Origin: Agapanthus africanus
Taxonomy: Eukaryota > Streptophyta > Magnoliopsida > Asparagales > Amaryllidaceae
Direction of reading: 5' to 3'
Length of the DNA stretch: 64,000 nucleotides
Assembly (NCBI GenBank): GCA_030015575.1
Contig: JASDDO010000024.1
Span: 43,176,114-43,240,113, forward strand
Position numbers and translations under genes: made by a program. Within the stretch, counting starts at the first letter, position 1. Each line of letters starts with the position of its first letter. The notes below the pieces were generated by a model. The model was given only the letters and a program-made list of their open reading frames with translations, was not told the DNA's origin and ran no database searches. This document shows positions 1 to 10,861 of this stretch, in pieces.

Positions 1-1019
1 TTCACAAATTACAATAAGACCCCTAGCTAATATTGAACTTCAAATTATCTTTCTTTTAGTCTGACTCGGGTTAGAGTCTGACTAATTCTGACTTGAATAT
101 AATTCAAGTCAATCTATATTTCAATCATATTCCAACACAACTTGAAATCATGAATCCCTGAATACAGTTAACAATATATTCATTTTTGACTGAATCAAAC
201 CATGGATATTCATTCCATTATCCTGATATTCCATTTACCTGATTATACAGTTGCAACATGTTTACTGATATCATGGTTTTGGTCAGTCACTCAATTTACA
301 TATTCCATTACTACAACACTGTTAAAACATTACGGGGTTTAAAGGGGTACATTGGTACGGAAGATGTTAAAAGTGGAATGAGGTGGTCAGATTAAGACAC
401 CTAACATGAATACTGTTGCTGTTGTACCGTGGCATAACGGTTCCTTGTACTCTCCGTTTGCATTGATCTCTAGCATATAGAGATCCCCCTCGTATACACT
501 GGCATTCTTCTGTACCAAGCTACAAACAACTGCGTTAAACAATATTCCATAATATTCTACAACATAATACTCTAGAAAATACTGTTACTCTGCCATTCTC
601 ACTCCACTTTTCTTTGGGACTTACCGAGCGACCTGTTCGCTGACGACATTCTATTTCTTTCTTCTTTGAATGTCGTCAGGTGCGTTGGACCAAGTTGAGA
701 CCGAGCCAACAACTGAAGATTTGGAGCAGTTCCAAGAAGATCCAGAGCTCTAGACTTTGTACTTGTTCTTTCCAGTATTTCCTTTTATTATTATGCCACT
801 GTTTAGGCATTGCTTTCTTTTTTTTCATTCCAGTTGTATTTTCATTTCATGCATTGTATAAAGAATGTTATTAATAAAAGTTGCTGTTATCTCAATCCCA
901 TTTGTCTCTTGTGATTATTTTATATTGCTTAGTTACGCTTAGCGTATGTACTTCTGAGTACATACGTAGCGGGCCTCGTCACGACCACTTCGCCGTACAT
1001 TGGGAAGCGGGGCGTGACA
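1..1019. mobile_element. Terminal part of an LTR-type element (TGTCACGCCCC ends)
   Basis: The segment ends at 1019 with GGGAAGCGGGGCGTGACA, the reverse complement of the first 18 bases of the solo LTR at 40239. This marks it as one end of a related long LTR or LTR element running off the left edge. Terminal TGTCACGCCCC with a mirrored end is common in long Ty3/gypsy-type plant LTRs, but no coding domain is present to prove the lineage, and either strand could be the sense strand. An AATAAA-like poly(A) signal near 872 on the plus strand would suit a plus orientation. The element appears to have inserted into the copia-type LTR that begins at 1020. Confidence 0.55.
670..753 (+). CDS. Small acidic ORF (27 residues) inside the terminal element
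   Basis: ATG at 670 opens a 27-codon frame ending at TAG 751-753. It reads as an acidic peptide rich in Glu and Asp (MSSGALDQVETEP...). It lies just before a T-rich tract and an AATAAA-like signal, so it could be the tail of a longer spliced product or chance. No family is recognised. It is reported because its composition differs from the AT-rich surroundings. Confidence 0.2.
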   Translation: MSSGALDQVETEPTTEDLEQFQEDPEL

Positions 1020-3050
1020 TGTAAACAACTTTACACTAAGTGAACAAAGAATACAACCTTTGTAGACCGGTCCTTCACTTCTAAAGCTCCGTGTAGTAGT
1101 CCCTTAGCTCCAAGTAGTGGTCCCCCGAACTCTTCTTAGGCTCCAGTAGGCGAAAAGAACGGGCTTGCTTAAGGATCTTCGAGGCCGAAGATGATCTACA
1201 TCGAAGAATCTCTAACTCAAGCTACCTCTTCACTGAGGAATTAGTGAAGTAAACAACCTATACTAAATGGTTAGTTTGGTATAGATTGATGAAGTAGGAA
1301 TTTTGCTCACTTTAGAATTATTTTTCTCTCTTTCTTTTTCACCCCACTCAAGTGCTAGAGAGCAAAGAAGGATATGAAGAAGGTGAGCTAATGTCGACCC
1401 TTGGGTGAAAAAACATCTCATAGATATTTGTAGAGACTTAATCATGGCTAAAGATAATGGTTGGGTTAATAAATATCTAGAGTAAAACAAAATTAGTGGA
1501 CTAAGTCAAGGCTTCTACATGCTTCCACAAGCATCTTAAGCCATGTCATTTTCCACCTAATTTTGATTTTTCCCTTGATAATTAATCACCCAAATTATTT
1601 TTAGTTTGGTGTGAGTCTTATACACCCATGTCCAATGTATCATCTAGCATGACACAAAATTAAATACATTAATATATATCACATATATATTTAAATGTAT
1701 TAGCAGAAAAGAAATTCTTAAGTGAGCTAATATTAGTTAATATATATTAATATATCAAATATATAATTATGTATTAAATTATTAAATCAACACTTGATTT
1801 AATAATCCGGCTATATCATATATAACCGACCAATATCATTTGTATGATCTTATCGAATCAATACTTGATTCAATAACCCGGCTATATATCATATAACCGA
1901 CTGATATCATATATCGCGAGATTAGAATACGGTATCACATACACGTATTAATCTCGGTCCCGCACATATCACATATGTGCCCTACTTCGTTTCGCTTGAG
2001 CCAGGAAACCTCTATGTAGGACTTTAAAGACTCGTCAATACGCCAGCAGTAGGTAATGATCATATCAGTTACCCACAAGCCGTCAACGGTACTGGCTGGA
2101 CGTAACGGCTACCCAGGTATTGAGCGATCAGAAGATCAACAAGCAAGCTTGTCCAAACTCCCGTGAATCCAGTAAGTAACACTACCGTACAGTCCGGTCT
2201 CTTCGTCTGATATGTCGCATATCGAGTCTGGGGGTGGTAAACGTCAGACCCCAATAACTTGATAAATCATGCCGATGTGAGGCTTATAACGGGGCGAGAA
2301 ACTACCGATAACACTTACCAGTAAATCTCATCATCAGCCCTGGCCAGGGACTCTGTTCTAACCAATCGAGCATAGCGCAACATCAACCCCGAAAACCGGG
2401 AGAGACGAGACCCCTCATATAGCTCATTGCCTCCATGTGACTCAAGACTGTACCTAAAATTCACCTGTTTGCACGCTCTCTTGAGCCTGGTAGGGAGGAA
2501 ATCAAAGCACAGTGGGAATCACACAAGACTCAATGACGATCTCTAGTCTACAGACTAACCTGTACCGGTGTCACCAGATAACTGCTATCTGACGATAGGT
2601 ATAGGAGTTCTCGGCGAGTCCTGTTCAGTGTACCCATTCTCCAATGAGCACTTGTGTACAATCTTTGATGTCAAACACCAATGGATGTGGGATCATCCAT
2701 CGCCCCATACAGGGTCAAGAAACGTACACACTAGTCTACTCTGGAATATCGATGCCCTGTCTCGATACTCTCTCGACTAGGAACAATTAAAGGATGAACT
2801 TGTAGACTGCCCTGGCCCCACTAGTATGATCTGCATCATAGTCCTGGTAGTCAAGTACACATCCTAAGGGCTTTATCAACATGTAACGGAGAGAAAGTAT
2901 AATGATACAAGTGTACATGTTAAGATAAAGATCAACTAGATAGCATACTATCATGTCGAGCAAGAAAGTCCTCTCTATATATGTCCAATCATCCACTATA
3001 ATATACAATCATGTACAATAATGGCCTCTAGAGCATACATATAACTAACA
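1020..3050 (-). mobile_element. Ty1/copia-type long LTR, copy 1
   Basis: The reverse complement starts TGTTAGTTATATG at 3050 and is collinear over most of its length with the LTR at 28112-30227; for example both carry a GACATGATAGTATGCTATCT-like block and GAGACAGGGCATCGATA. The length (about 2.0 kb) matches that relative (2.1 kb). It is also homologous to 5966-6942 plus 63232-64000. No coding sequence is present and no primer site flanks it, so it behaves as a solo LTR. The distal end abuts the TGTCACG element at 1019, probably where that element interrupted it. The copia assignment rests on the TGTTGGAGATAG-type start of the relative and is moderately certain. Confidence 0.6.
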
Positions 3051-3059
3051 AGGGACACC

Positions 3060-3422
3060 CAGGCGGCGCTTGAAGCGGTGAAACTTGCCGATCTCCGGGC
3101 TTTGAAGTCCGTGGAGAGGTATAAGGCGTCAGACTGGTCCTACGTCGACCTCGCCGACGCCTCGGCCATTGTTTAGCACCAGGCTCTCGACGCTGTCAAG
3201 GCGTTGATGCCGGGGTTTGCTGACGGCGAGCTTCGGCTCCAGTACCCTCTCTCTGAGGATGCGTCGCAGGCGAAAACTACCGGGAGTGCCGCTGGGGAAG
3301 AGGTTGCCGGTAGAAGTGCTGGGGGTAAAGCTGTCGGTGGAAGCACCGACCCAGAGGTCGCCATTTTGGTTCCCGACGTTGGCTTCGATCAGGGTGAGAT
3401 CCTCCCCGGTCCTGGGGCCTGA
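3060..3422 (+). pseudogene. C-terminal remnant of an unassigned element-encoded protein
   Basis: The frame reads as an Ala/Leu/Asp-rich, helix-forming stretch followed by a Gly/Ala-rich acidic tail ending in DVGFDQGEILPGPGA and a stop. GC-rich third positions and protein-like composition contrast with the repeats around it. It resembles the C-terminal tails of extra ORFs carried by Tat-type elements, but no conserved domain can be named. It begins right at the junction with the copia-type LTR. Treated as a broken fossil. Confidence 0.4.
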
Positions 3423-3528
3423 GCTTTCCTGCCTTTTACCCTTTATTTTTCTCAAATTTTGTAAGCCTCCGGGCACCTTTTGTAAGGCTGAGGAGCCCAG
3501 AATACCTTGTAAAGAATTTCGGAACATG

Positions 3529-3534
3529 AATAAA
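3529..3534 (+). terminator. AATAAA poly(A) signal
   Basis: AATAAA lies about 107 nt after the stop of the coding remnant, followed by a T-rich tract. This is the expected arrangement for a plant 3' end. Confidence 0.4.
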
Positions 3535-3959
3535 ACTGGGTTTATTTTTTTCTGCATGGCAATGTGTTTCTTGCGTGAGTACTTGAGCTTGTCGGTCTTT
3601 TCCTCGATTCAAGTGTTAGACCGTGGGTCGATGACCAGCCTTTTAGATGACGATCGTGCGTAGAGTGTAAGTCAATTAATCACCAAGTGCAGGAAGGTCG
3701 GTGCCCTCCCGCCCCCGGAGCCGAGGTGGCGATTGTTTTCTTAGAATACATCAGAAGATCCTTCAGTGTAGGAAGGTCGGTATCTGCCCATTCCTTAGAG
3801 TCGGACCGACGACCACATCTCTTAGCGTAAGTTGAACAATAGCCAAGTTAGAATTGGTTGGCGTTGACTGATTCCCCCTTGATGTAGTTCCTAGACCCTC
3901 GTCTTGGGATGATAGGAATTTATCACTCGGAGGTTAGCCGAGCAGGGATCTGCACGGTT

Positions 3960-5790
3960 GCCCCTTGGTGGGGCTTCGATCCTTAGCGTCGGTGGATAGG
4001 AAGTTACCCGCTAAGGATGGACCGAGCAGGGAAGCTGCTCGGTAGCCTCTTGATGAGGGCTTTGATCCTTAGCGTAGGTGGGTAGGAAGTTATCCGCTAA
4101 GGATTGACCGAGCAGGGAAGCTTCTCAGCGGCCTCTTGATGAGAGCTTTGGATCCTTGGCGTCGGTAGGTAGGGAACTACCTGCCAGGGATGGATCGAGA
4201 AGGAAAGCTGCTCGGTGGCCTCTTGGTAAGGGCTTCGATCCTCAGTGTATATGGGTAGGAAGTTACCCGTTAAGGATTGACCAAGCAGGGAAGCTGCTCG
4301 GTGGCCTCTTGATGAGGGCTTTATATCCTTGGCGTTGGTGGGTAGGGAACTACCCACTAGGGATGGACCGAGGAGAGAAGTTGCTCAGTGGACTCTTGGT
4401 GAGGGTTTCGATCCTTAGCGTAGGTAGGTAGGAAGTTACCCGCTAAGGATTGACCGAGCAGGGAAGCTGCTCGGTGGCCTCTTGGTGAGGGCTTCGATTC
4501 TTAGCGTAGATGGGTAGGAAGTTACCCGCTAAGGATTGACTGAAAAGGGAAGCTGCTTGGTGGCCTCTTGATGAGGGCTTTAGATCCTTGGCGTATATGG
4601 GTAAGAAGTTACCCGCTAAGGATTGACCGATCAGGGAAGCTGCTCGGTGGCCTCTTGATGAGGGCTTTGGATCCTTGGCGTCGGTGGATAGGGAACTACC
4701 CGCCAAGGATGGACCGAGCAAGGAAGCTGCTCAGTGGCCTCTTGGTGATGGCTTCGATCCTCAGCGTAGGCGTGTAGGAAGTTACCTGCTAAGGATTGAC
4801 CGAGTAGGGAAGCTGCTCGGTGGCCTCTTAATGAGGGATTTAGATCCTTGGCATCGGTGGGTAGGGAACTACCTGCCATGGATGGACCGAGCAGGGAAGC
4901 TGCTCGGTGGCCTCTTGGTGAGAGCTTTGATCTTTAGCATAGATGGGTAGGAAGTTATCCGCTAAGGATTGACCGAGTAGGGAAGCTGCTCGGTGGCATC
5001 TAGATGAGGGCTTTAGATCATTGGCGTCGGTGGGTAGGGAACTACCTGCCAGGGATGGACCGAGCACAGAAGCTGCTCGGTGGCCTCTTGGTGAGGGCTT
5101 CGATCCTTAGCGTAAGTGGGTAGGAAGTTACCCGTTAAGGATTGACCGAGCAGGGAAGCTGCTTGGTGGCCTCTTGGTGAGGGCTTCGATCCTTAGCGTA
5201 GGTGGGTAGGAAGTTACCCAATTGACTGAGCAGGGAAGCTTCTCGGTGGCCTCTTGATGAGGGCTTTAGATCCTTGGCGTAGGTGGGTAGGAAGTTACCT
5301 GCTAAGGATTGACCGATCAGGAAGTTGCTCGGTGGCCTTTTGATGAGGGCTTTGGATCTTTGGCGTCGGTAGGTAGGGAACTATCCAACAGGGATGGACC
5401 GAGCAGGGAAGCTGCTTGGTGGCCTCTTGGTGAGGGCTTCGATCCTCAGCGTAGGTGGGTAGGAAGTTACCCGCTAAGGATTGACCGAGCAGGGAAGCTG
5501 CTCGGTGGTCTCTTGATGAGGGCTTTAGATCCTTGGCGTTGGTGGGTAGGAAACTACCCGCCAGGGATGGACCGAGCAGGGAAGCTGCTCGATGGCCTCT
5601 TGGTGAGGGCTTTGATCCTTCGCGTAGGTGGGTAGGAAGTTACCCGCTAAGGATTGACCGAGCAGGGAAGCTTCTCGGTGGCCTCTTGATGAAGGCTTTA
5701 GATCCTTGGCGTCGGTGGGTAGGGAACTACCCGCCAGGGATGGTCCGAGCATGGAAGCTGCTCGGTGGCCTCTTTGCGAGGGCTTTTTAG
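3960..5790 (+). repeat. ~85-bp tandem array with two hairpins per unit (about 21 copies)
   Basis: Units alternate between two forms. Each has a long inverted repeat, ATCCTTAGCG...CGCTAAGGAT (for example 4411-4450) or ATCCTTGGCG...CGCCAAGGAT (4671-4710), enclosing GGGTA...TACCC. This is followed by ACCGAGCA-GGGAAGC-TGCTCGGT (4453-4475). Open frames on both strands here are products of the repeat, not genes. See findings for the paired substitutions. Confidence 0.9.
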
Positions 5791-5965
5791 ACTTATCTTT
5801 GCCTTCATGGGGCGTCGTTCAATCTCCCTCGACCCGTAAAATCTGGAAGAGTGACCGTCGCAGACAATACGTGGCAAAAACGCACAAGCAAGGCGCGATG
5901 CTCCGTGGTTCGCATCGTTGCAACTTCCATTGACCGCTTAAGGGCTCATGAGGATTGCCATGGTC

Positions 5966-6942
5966 TGCAGGGTTACCTACGACGGTAACAAGATTTCGGG
6001 AGGCATCGTCTATGCCAAATTAAAATTTTGCAGTTTTAGCTAACCCTAACATGAATCGTAAACTAGAAATATACGGAATACTAAAGCAAACACTTTGCAA
6101 ATGAAAAGTGAACAAGGAATACAACCTTTGTAGACTGGTCCTTCACTTCAATAGCTCCGTGCAGTAGTCCCCTTCGCTACGATCGTAAACTCCGGACTCT
6201 AGAGAGGCTCCACGAAGAAACGAACATGCTTGCTTCGATGACTTCGAGGCCGAAGATGATCTACGTCGAGGAGACACTAACCCAAGCTATTTCTTCACTA
6301 GGTCATGAACTTTGTGAAGAGAACACCCTATACTAAATGGCAAGTAGTAGAGGACGATGAAGTAGGAAGTGGGCTTACTTTAGAATTGATTTTCTCACAC
6401 TTTTTCTCATACCTCCATTAGAGCTAGAAAGCTTTGATGAAGAAGAAGAAGAAGAAGTAACTCATCAAATGAATTATTGTGGAGGTTAATAATGCAACCA
6501 AGGGTTAAGCATGTCATGCTTAACCCTTGTAGAGAGTTAACCATATTCTATGGTTAATGGTTCAAAAATATCTTAAGCTAGACAAAAGGAGTGGATAAAG
6601 TCAAAGAAGACTTGAAGCTTCTACAAGCTTTCATCAAATATCTTTCATGACAAATATCCACATTATTTGAATAACTTAATGATAAATACAAATCCTAATC
6701 TTAACCCTAGCATGGTTTAACCCTCATTAACCCTAGTTGCATTTGTAATCTAGCATGATACATTTAACATATATCATATATACATCAATGTACCCAATGT
6801 GAGAAAGGAAATCATAAGTGAGCTAATACTAGTTAACGTAATGTAATATATCAAATATATAATTATACATTAAATTATTAAATCAACACTTGATTTAATA
6901 ATCCGGCTATATCACATATAACCGACCGATATCATAATGTAA
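5966..6942 (-). mobile_element. Ty1/copia-type LTR, copy 2, left part
   Basis: The block around 6106-6260 matches 1033-1190 (both contain ATACAACCTTTGTAGA and GGTCCTTCACTT), and 6830-6930 matches 1735-1845. The left end around 5966 (TGCAGGGTTACC...) corresponds to the terminal part of the LTR at 28112-30227. The LTR is cut at 6942 by the giant Tat element and resumes at 63232. No gene is present. Confidence 0.6.
6938..6942 (+). repeat. Target-site duplication TGTAA, left copy
   Basis: TGTAA directly precedes TGTTTCCCCC, the start of the 5' LTR. The same five bases follow the 3' LTR at 63232-63236. Confidence 0.85.
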
Positions 6943-6955
6943 TGTTTCCCCCAAT

Positions 6956-7953
6956 CAGAGCAAAGCTCTGTTTTAAAATTCAAAATTTAAAAATTGAAGC
7001 AACGCTTCAAATTCAGCGCTAGGCGCGCTGCGCGCCACGTGTCAGACACAGACGCGCTAGCGCCAGGTGCGCTGCGCCCTAGGCAGCACACCCCCAATCA
7101 GAGCAAAGCTCTGTTTTAAAATTTCAAAACTCAAAAGTTGAAGCAACGCTTCAGATCCAGCGCTCTGCGCTGCGCGCCACGTGTCAGACACGGGTGCGCT
7201 AGCGCAGTTGCGCTGCACTCTGCGCTGCGCGCCACGTGTCGAACGTAGGTGCGCTAGCGCAAGGTGCGCCAGCGCAAGGTGCGCCAGTGCTGGAATTAAA
7301 AGTTCTCCACCATTAGATCAAAATATCTAATAATAATAAATTATTAATTAATCAGAATTAAAATTCTGTTATGGAAAGATCTTTCCAATCTTATTAAAAT
7401 AAGAAGGTTATCTTCTGCAAAGCAGAAGTCCTAGGATCAAAGATCCAACGGTGGGAAATATTCCCAAATTAATCAGAGAAAGATCTCTTAAAACTGATTT
7501 AACAAATCAATTGGCCCTATATAAAGGCCCCTAGACTTCAAGTCTCAGAGATATACAGAAATATAGAGAAAACCCTCTGCAAACTTTGAGAAAAACTCAA
7601 ACAGAAAGAAGAGCAAGCTCTTAGAAAAAAGAAGACCATTTCTTCATCTTCAAGGTAAAGAACTAGTTTTTGAACAACAGAGATGAAACCATCTTGTAAA
7701 AAGAAGAACCATCTTCTAAAGAGATCATAGATCTACAAAAAACCGAGGCCTTTGATTAAAAGAAAAAGATCAAAAGATCAAATCATAAAAAAATAAAAGA
7801 AGTATTTACTTCATTTGTAGATCTTTGATTTACAAAGGCAGAGCCCTTTTATAAAACAAGAACTTTTGTTCTTGAATCTTGAGGCAAAGCCTCCTTTAAG
7901 AAGAACATAAATTTGTTCTTTGATCTTAAATTTGATCAAATGCGCTTTGCGCT
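6956..7953 (+). repeat. Chain of micro-hairpins in the Tat LTR
   Basis: Successive inverted repeats, each with a tiny loop: CAGAGC-AAA-GCTCTG (6956), TTGAAGC-AAC-GCTTCAA (6994), CAGAAT-TAAA-ATTCTG (7353), GGAAAGATCTTTCC (7373), CTTATT-AA-AATAAG (7390), CTTCTGC-AAA-GCAGAAG (7412), GGATC-AAA-GATCC (7434), GGGAA-ATA-TTCCC (7453), AAGAGC-AA-GCTCTT (7609), CAAGAAC-TTTT-GTTCTTG (7857), GAGGC-AAA-GCCTC (7881), AAGAACA-TAAATT-TGTTCTT (7901), GCGC-TTT-GCGC (7942). Their sequences are unrelated; the shared property is the fold. Confidence 0.85.
7518..7525 (+). promoter_or_regulatory. LTR TATA box
   Basis: TATATAAA sits in GGCCCTATATAAAGGCCCC, and the same sequence is present in the 3' LTR at 61333. 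Transcription would start about 30 nt downstream, which places the U3/R border near 7550. Confidence 0.7.
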
Positions 7954-8218
7954 ATTAGAAAGTGCCTTGCACTCATGAATTGCGCTTTTGCGCATCTTGG
8001 ACCGGCGCTCAGCGCCAAAACATGCCACGTGTCAACCAAAGACACAATCTGCGCTTTGCGCTTCTGAAACAGCGCACTGTGCTCATAGACTGGCGCTCAG
8101 CGCCAAGCGCGCCACGTGTCACTCACTGGCGCGCCAACAAATTAGCGCAACGCGCTCATAAATTAAAAGCGCAATGCGCTAATAAACTAGCGCTTAGCGC
8201 TAAGCGCGACACATGTCT

Positions 8219-10003
8219 TGATCAGTCGAAAATACTGCATTTTTAACACGGCAATTTCCCTATCTTTTGCACTCATCTAGAAGTGTTCGGCATTCATATT
8301 TCACATATTAGCAAATCAGTCGTTAAATATCAGATTGCATGTGTTAGACTCTAAAACCGGCACTATAAAGAAAATTGACTGCATTTCATGGCATCGCATC
8401 ATCCCTATATTACGCAACACTTGTCTCGAGAATTTGCAAGAACAAAAGCCAAAGAGATGATCAAAATTACGCCAACTCAAAAGATGCAGATCTGGTAGAA
8501 ATGCAGAAGTAATTACAAAATTCAACATATGAAAACAAGGCCCAAATATTATTTGGGGAATTACCAGAAAAGATGGAAGCCCAAGGCCCACAAAGAGTCG
8601 TGGATCCGCGACCATAGCCTGCTTGGGCCACGGATCCGCGGCGGTTCCAAGGATTCACCTCCCCATTTTCAGTGCAAAATTCATCTCTCAGGGCCCACAT
8701 TCATTTCATGCATGACAAATTCCAGAATTATCTCGAAGCTTCTACCATATCAGCAAAGATCATTAAGCAAAGCTAATCCTAATTAAGCTCCTAACTAACC
8801 TCTTCTAGAAGCTCCCTCCTAACTAATCACATCTAGAAGCTTCTCCTCTAACTAACTTTTGGAAGGAAATTCAAATTTCCTCAACAAACTTTTGGAGGGA
8901 AACTTAAAATTCTAATCCTAGATCTAGGGTTTTGATGGATATAAATAGGAACCTAGATCTAAGGGTTGAGGTTGTTCATTCTTACATCATCTTCTTCCAC
9001 AAGTCTAGTGACAAGGCTTGTGCGAAACCCTAACCCTAATTCCAATCAAATTCAAGATCCTGAGTACCAATCAAGCAAGAACCCCTTCAACCTTTTAGGA
9101 GCGGAGCCGATCTCCAATCGAGCAAGTGATCCAAGCCGATCCGCGACTCACGGAGCCGAGCGAAGCCAAATCGACGATCGAGTTCTTCCTCTTGTAGTTC
9201 TTGAGCGAATGTAATGAAATTGTTGATATAAATAAAAGGTGAAATTCTTTAATCTTGCTTTCTTTTAATTCTTGCATCATGATTAGATCTCAATTTGTAA
9301 TTGTGGTTCTTGTTGTGATGTTTGAGTAAAACTCCGCTCGTAAAGGAGTCGAGACGATCAATAGAATGATGATGTAACAAATCTTAAAACAATTTTTAAG
9401 TCCTACGAGTTTTGTAAACCCTAGCAAGTTCAAGAATCGATGACCTAGTTTCGTAGCGATGCTTTCTTGATTGTGATCGCTCGAAATTAGGGATCTACGA
9501 TCGTTTCTTGAATTTACTAGAGGCTAGAATGTGAATAATATCGACGAAAGAACAAGGGATAAGATGAAACCCTAGTTTCACTAGAAATCCCTAATTCTTG
9601 TCGATCATCATCGATCTAGTATCAATTCATTGAAGGATAAGAATACGTCATCGTAAGATTGCATCACATCTATAGATCCGATCGATTCTTACGAGCCTCA
9701 TTTCGATTCTTGATATTTGGTTTGGAAAAATCAACAAATTCTCAATTCTTGATTCTATCTTTTTCTTGTTATTAGATCTATATTTTCTAATTCTTGAACT
9801 TCAAATATAAATCATGAATTGTTTTGTTTTCTTTTCTTTAAAGTTTCGACTCATTTAATTCAAAAGACGAACGATTACACTTTCTCTGTGGACGATCCGC
9901 ACTTACTAACGCGCTACATCCGACACCGTTATTGATTGCGGTCAAAATATTTTTGGTTGTGATTTCTAAAATTCCATTTTCTAAAAACCACTACACAACG
10001 AAG
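8219..10003 (+). repeat. Athila-like 5' LTR
   Basis: Collinear with 15233-17019 with scattered substitutions. It contains the inverted pair GGATCCGCG...CGGATCC (8608-8640), a TATA box at 8940, and the telomere-like words CCCTAACCCTAA near 9025. The conserved tail (GACACCGTTATTGATTGCGG) is shared with the other Athila-type LTR in this window at 48220-48235. Confidence 0.8.
8940..8947 (+). promoter_or_regulatory. TATA box of the Athila-like 5' LTR
   Basis: TATAAATA occurs in GATGGATATAAATAGGAACC. The same motif is at 15954 in the 3' LTR and 47449 in the related LTR. Confidence 0.65.
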
Positions 10004-10861
10004 AATTTCATAAATCAAATTCCTGCGGCGGTTCCGCGGCAATCTTGCTGCCTCTCTGCACCAATTTTCCCCTGTGAGTCTCTATCTTTCTTATCTTCTT
10101 CTCAATCTTCTCCAATAACAATTTTGTGCAGGTTTCTTTGCTAAATAATCCCAGCGCCGCAAAAGCAAAATTAAAATTTGTGCGTGTTTTGATTTTTGGT
10201 TGTTTGCATAATTAATACGGAAATTAAGGGGCAAAGACCAAATCCAGATTAGGTGGGGAGTTCATTACCCTTCCTAAGTCCCGAAAATCGCAAAACTTGC
10301 ATCCGCATTTACCCTAATTAACTAAAAAAATATCTAGAGATGATTCTAAGAACCATCGTGCTCACTTAGGACAGAAGAAGGCCGTGGGTAATTCATTACT
10401 TATCCGCGTTTTCTTGTGGTGTCTAAGGCAAGTGTGTCGAAGGCTAGTGGTTATTAATTAGGCCCACTACTTGCGTAGTGGAGTACCTTCCCACTTACCT
10501 GGCACTTACCCGGCCACAGGGGGACAAAGAGGCAGTGGAGGATTCTATCCTGCGACTTGTCTTTTGGCAGTTAGGAGCGGTCTAGAGTTTGACCTAGGTG
10601 ACCACTAGATATTAGGGTTTTGTGTTTTGCATTTATTTTGTTGCATCATTTTTTCAAAAATCCGTCCAATTTTCAAAACAAACACCGCATTCATTCTCTC
10701 CCCTAATTATAAATCATGCTGCCACTTGTACTAACCCTTTTTAGTACAAGATAGGCTGGACACGGGATTCTAGTGCCCGTTAGTCCGCGTTTCCTTTTAT
10801 CGACCCAAAAGTCGGTATTTCTACATTTACCTTTCTTTTACCCACCACCACACCCACTTCG
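10004..10861 (+). other. Leader between 5' LTR and gag
   Basis: About 0.86 kb of noncoding leader. The usual Athila primer site (TGGCGCCGTTGCCGGGGA) is not recognisable right after the LTR; instead the sequence contains GCGGCGGTTCCGCGGC (10025-10040). The remainder resembles the leader of the element at 46866 (GATTAGGTGGGGAGTTCATTACCCTTCC at 10245-10272 corresponds to 48825-48852). Confidence 0.5.

Larger units (their letters stand above)
3051..5965 (+). mobile_element. 3' end of an older Tat-like Ty3/gypsy element
   Basis: The segment holds the tail of a coding sequence (3060-3422), a poly(A)-like signal (3529), a spacer (3535-3959) with repeats of the type GTGCAGGAAGGTCGGT, and a long hairpin-type tandem array (3960-5790). 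The order of extra ORF, then tandem repeats, then LTR side is typical of 3' regions of Tat-lineage elements, and the array architecture resembles the two Tat elements in this window although the repeat sequence differs. The portion 5790-5965 holds no recognisable gene. No LTR of its own is visible. The element is a broken fragment and its lineage is inferred from layout. Confidence 0.45.
6943..8218 (+). repeat. 5' LTR of the plus-strand Tat element, first segment
   Basis: Matches 60786-62030 of the 3' LTR. It contains five GCCACGTGTC G-box/ABRE-type words (near 7034, 7175, 7215, 8027, 8112), a TATA box (7518) and an almost continuous chain of short inverted repeats. The GCGC-rich blocks (7010-7280, 7940-8215) consist of words such as GCGCTTTGCGC and GCGCTTAGCGC. 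It is interrupted at 8219 by the Athila-like element. Confidence 0.85.

Noticed and set aside
4097-5752. Many 70-110 residue frames on both strands
   Set aside because: They are translations of the ~85-bp tandem array in several frames; the peptides repeat with the DNA period and resemble no protein.
9015-9040. Telomere-like CCCTAACCCTAA words
   Set aside because: Only two adjacent units are present inside an LTR, and the 3' LTR has the same. Too short to be interstitial telomere DNA.
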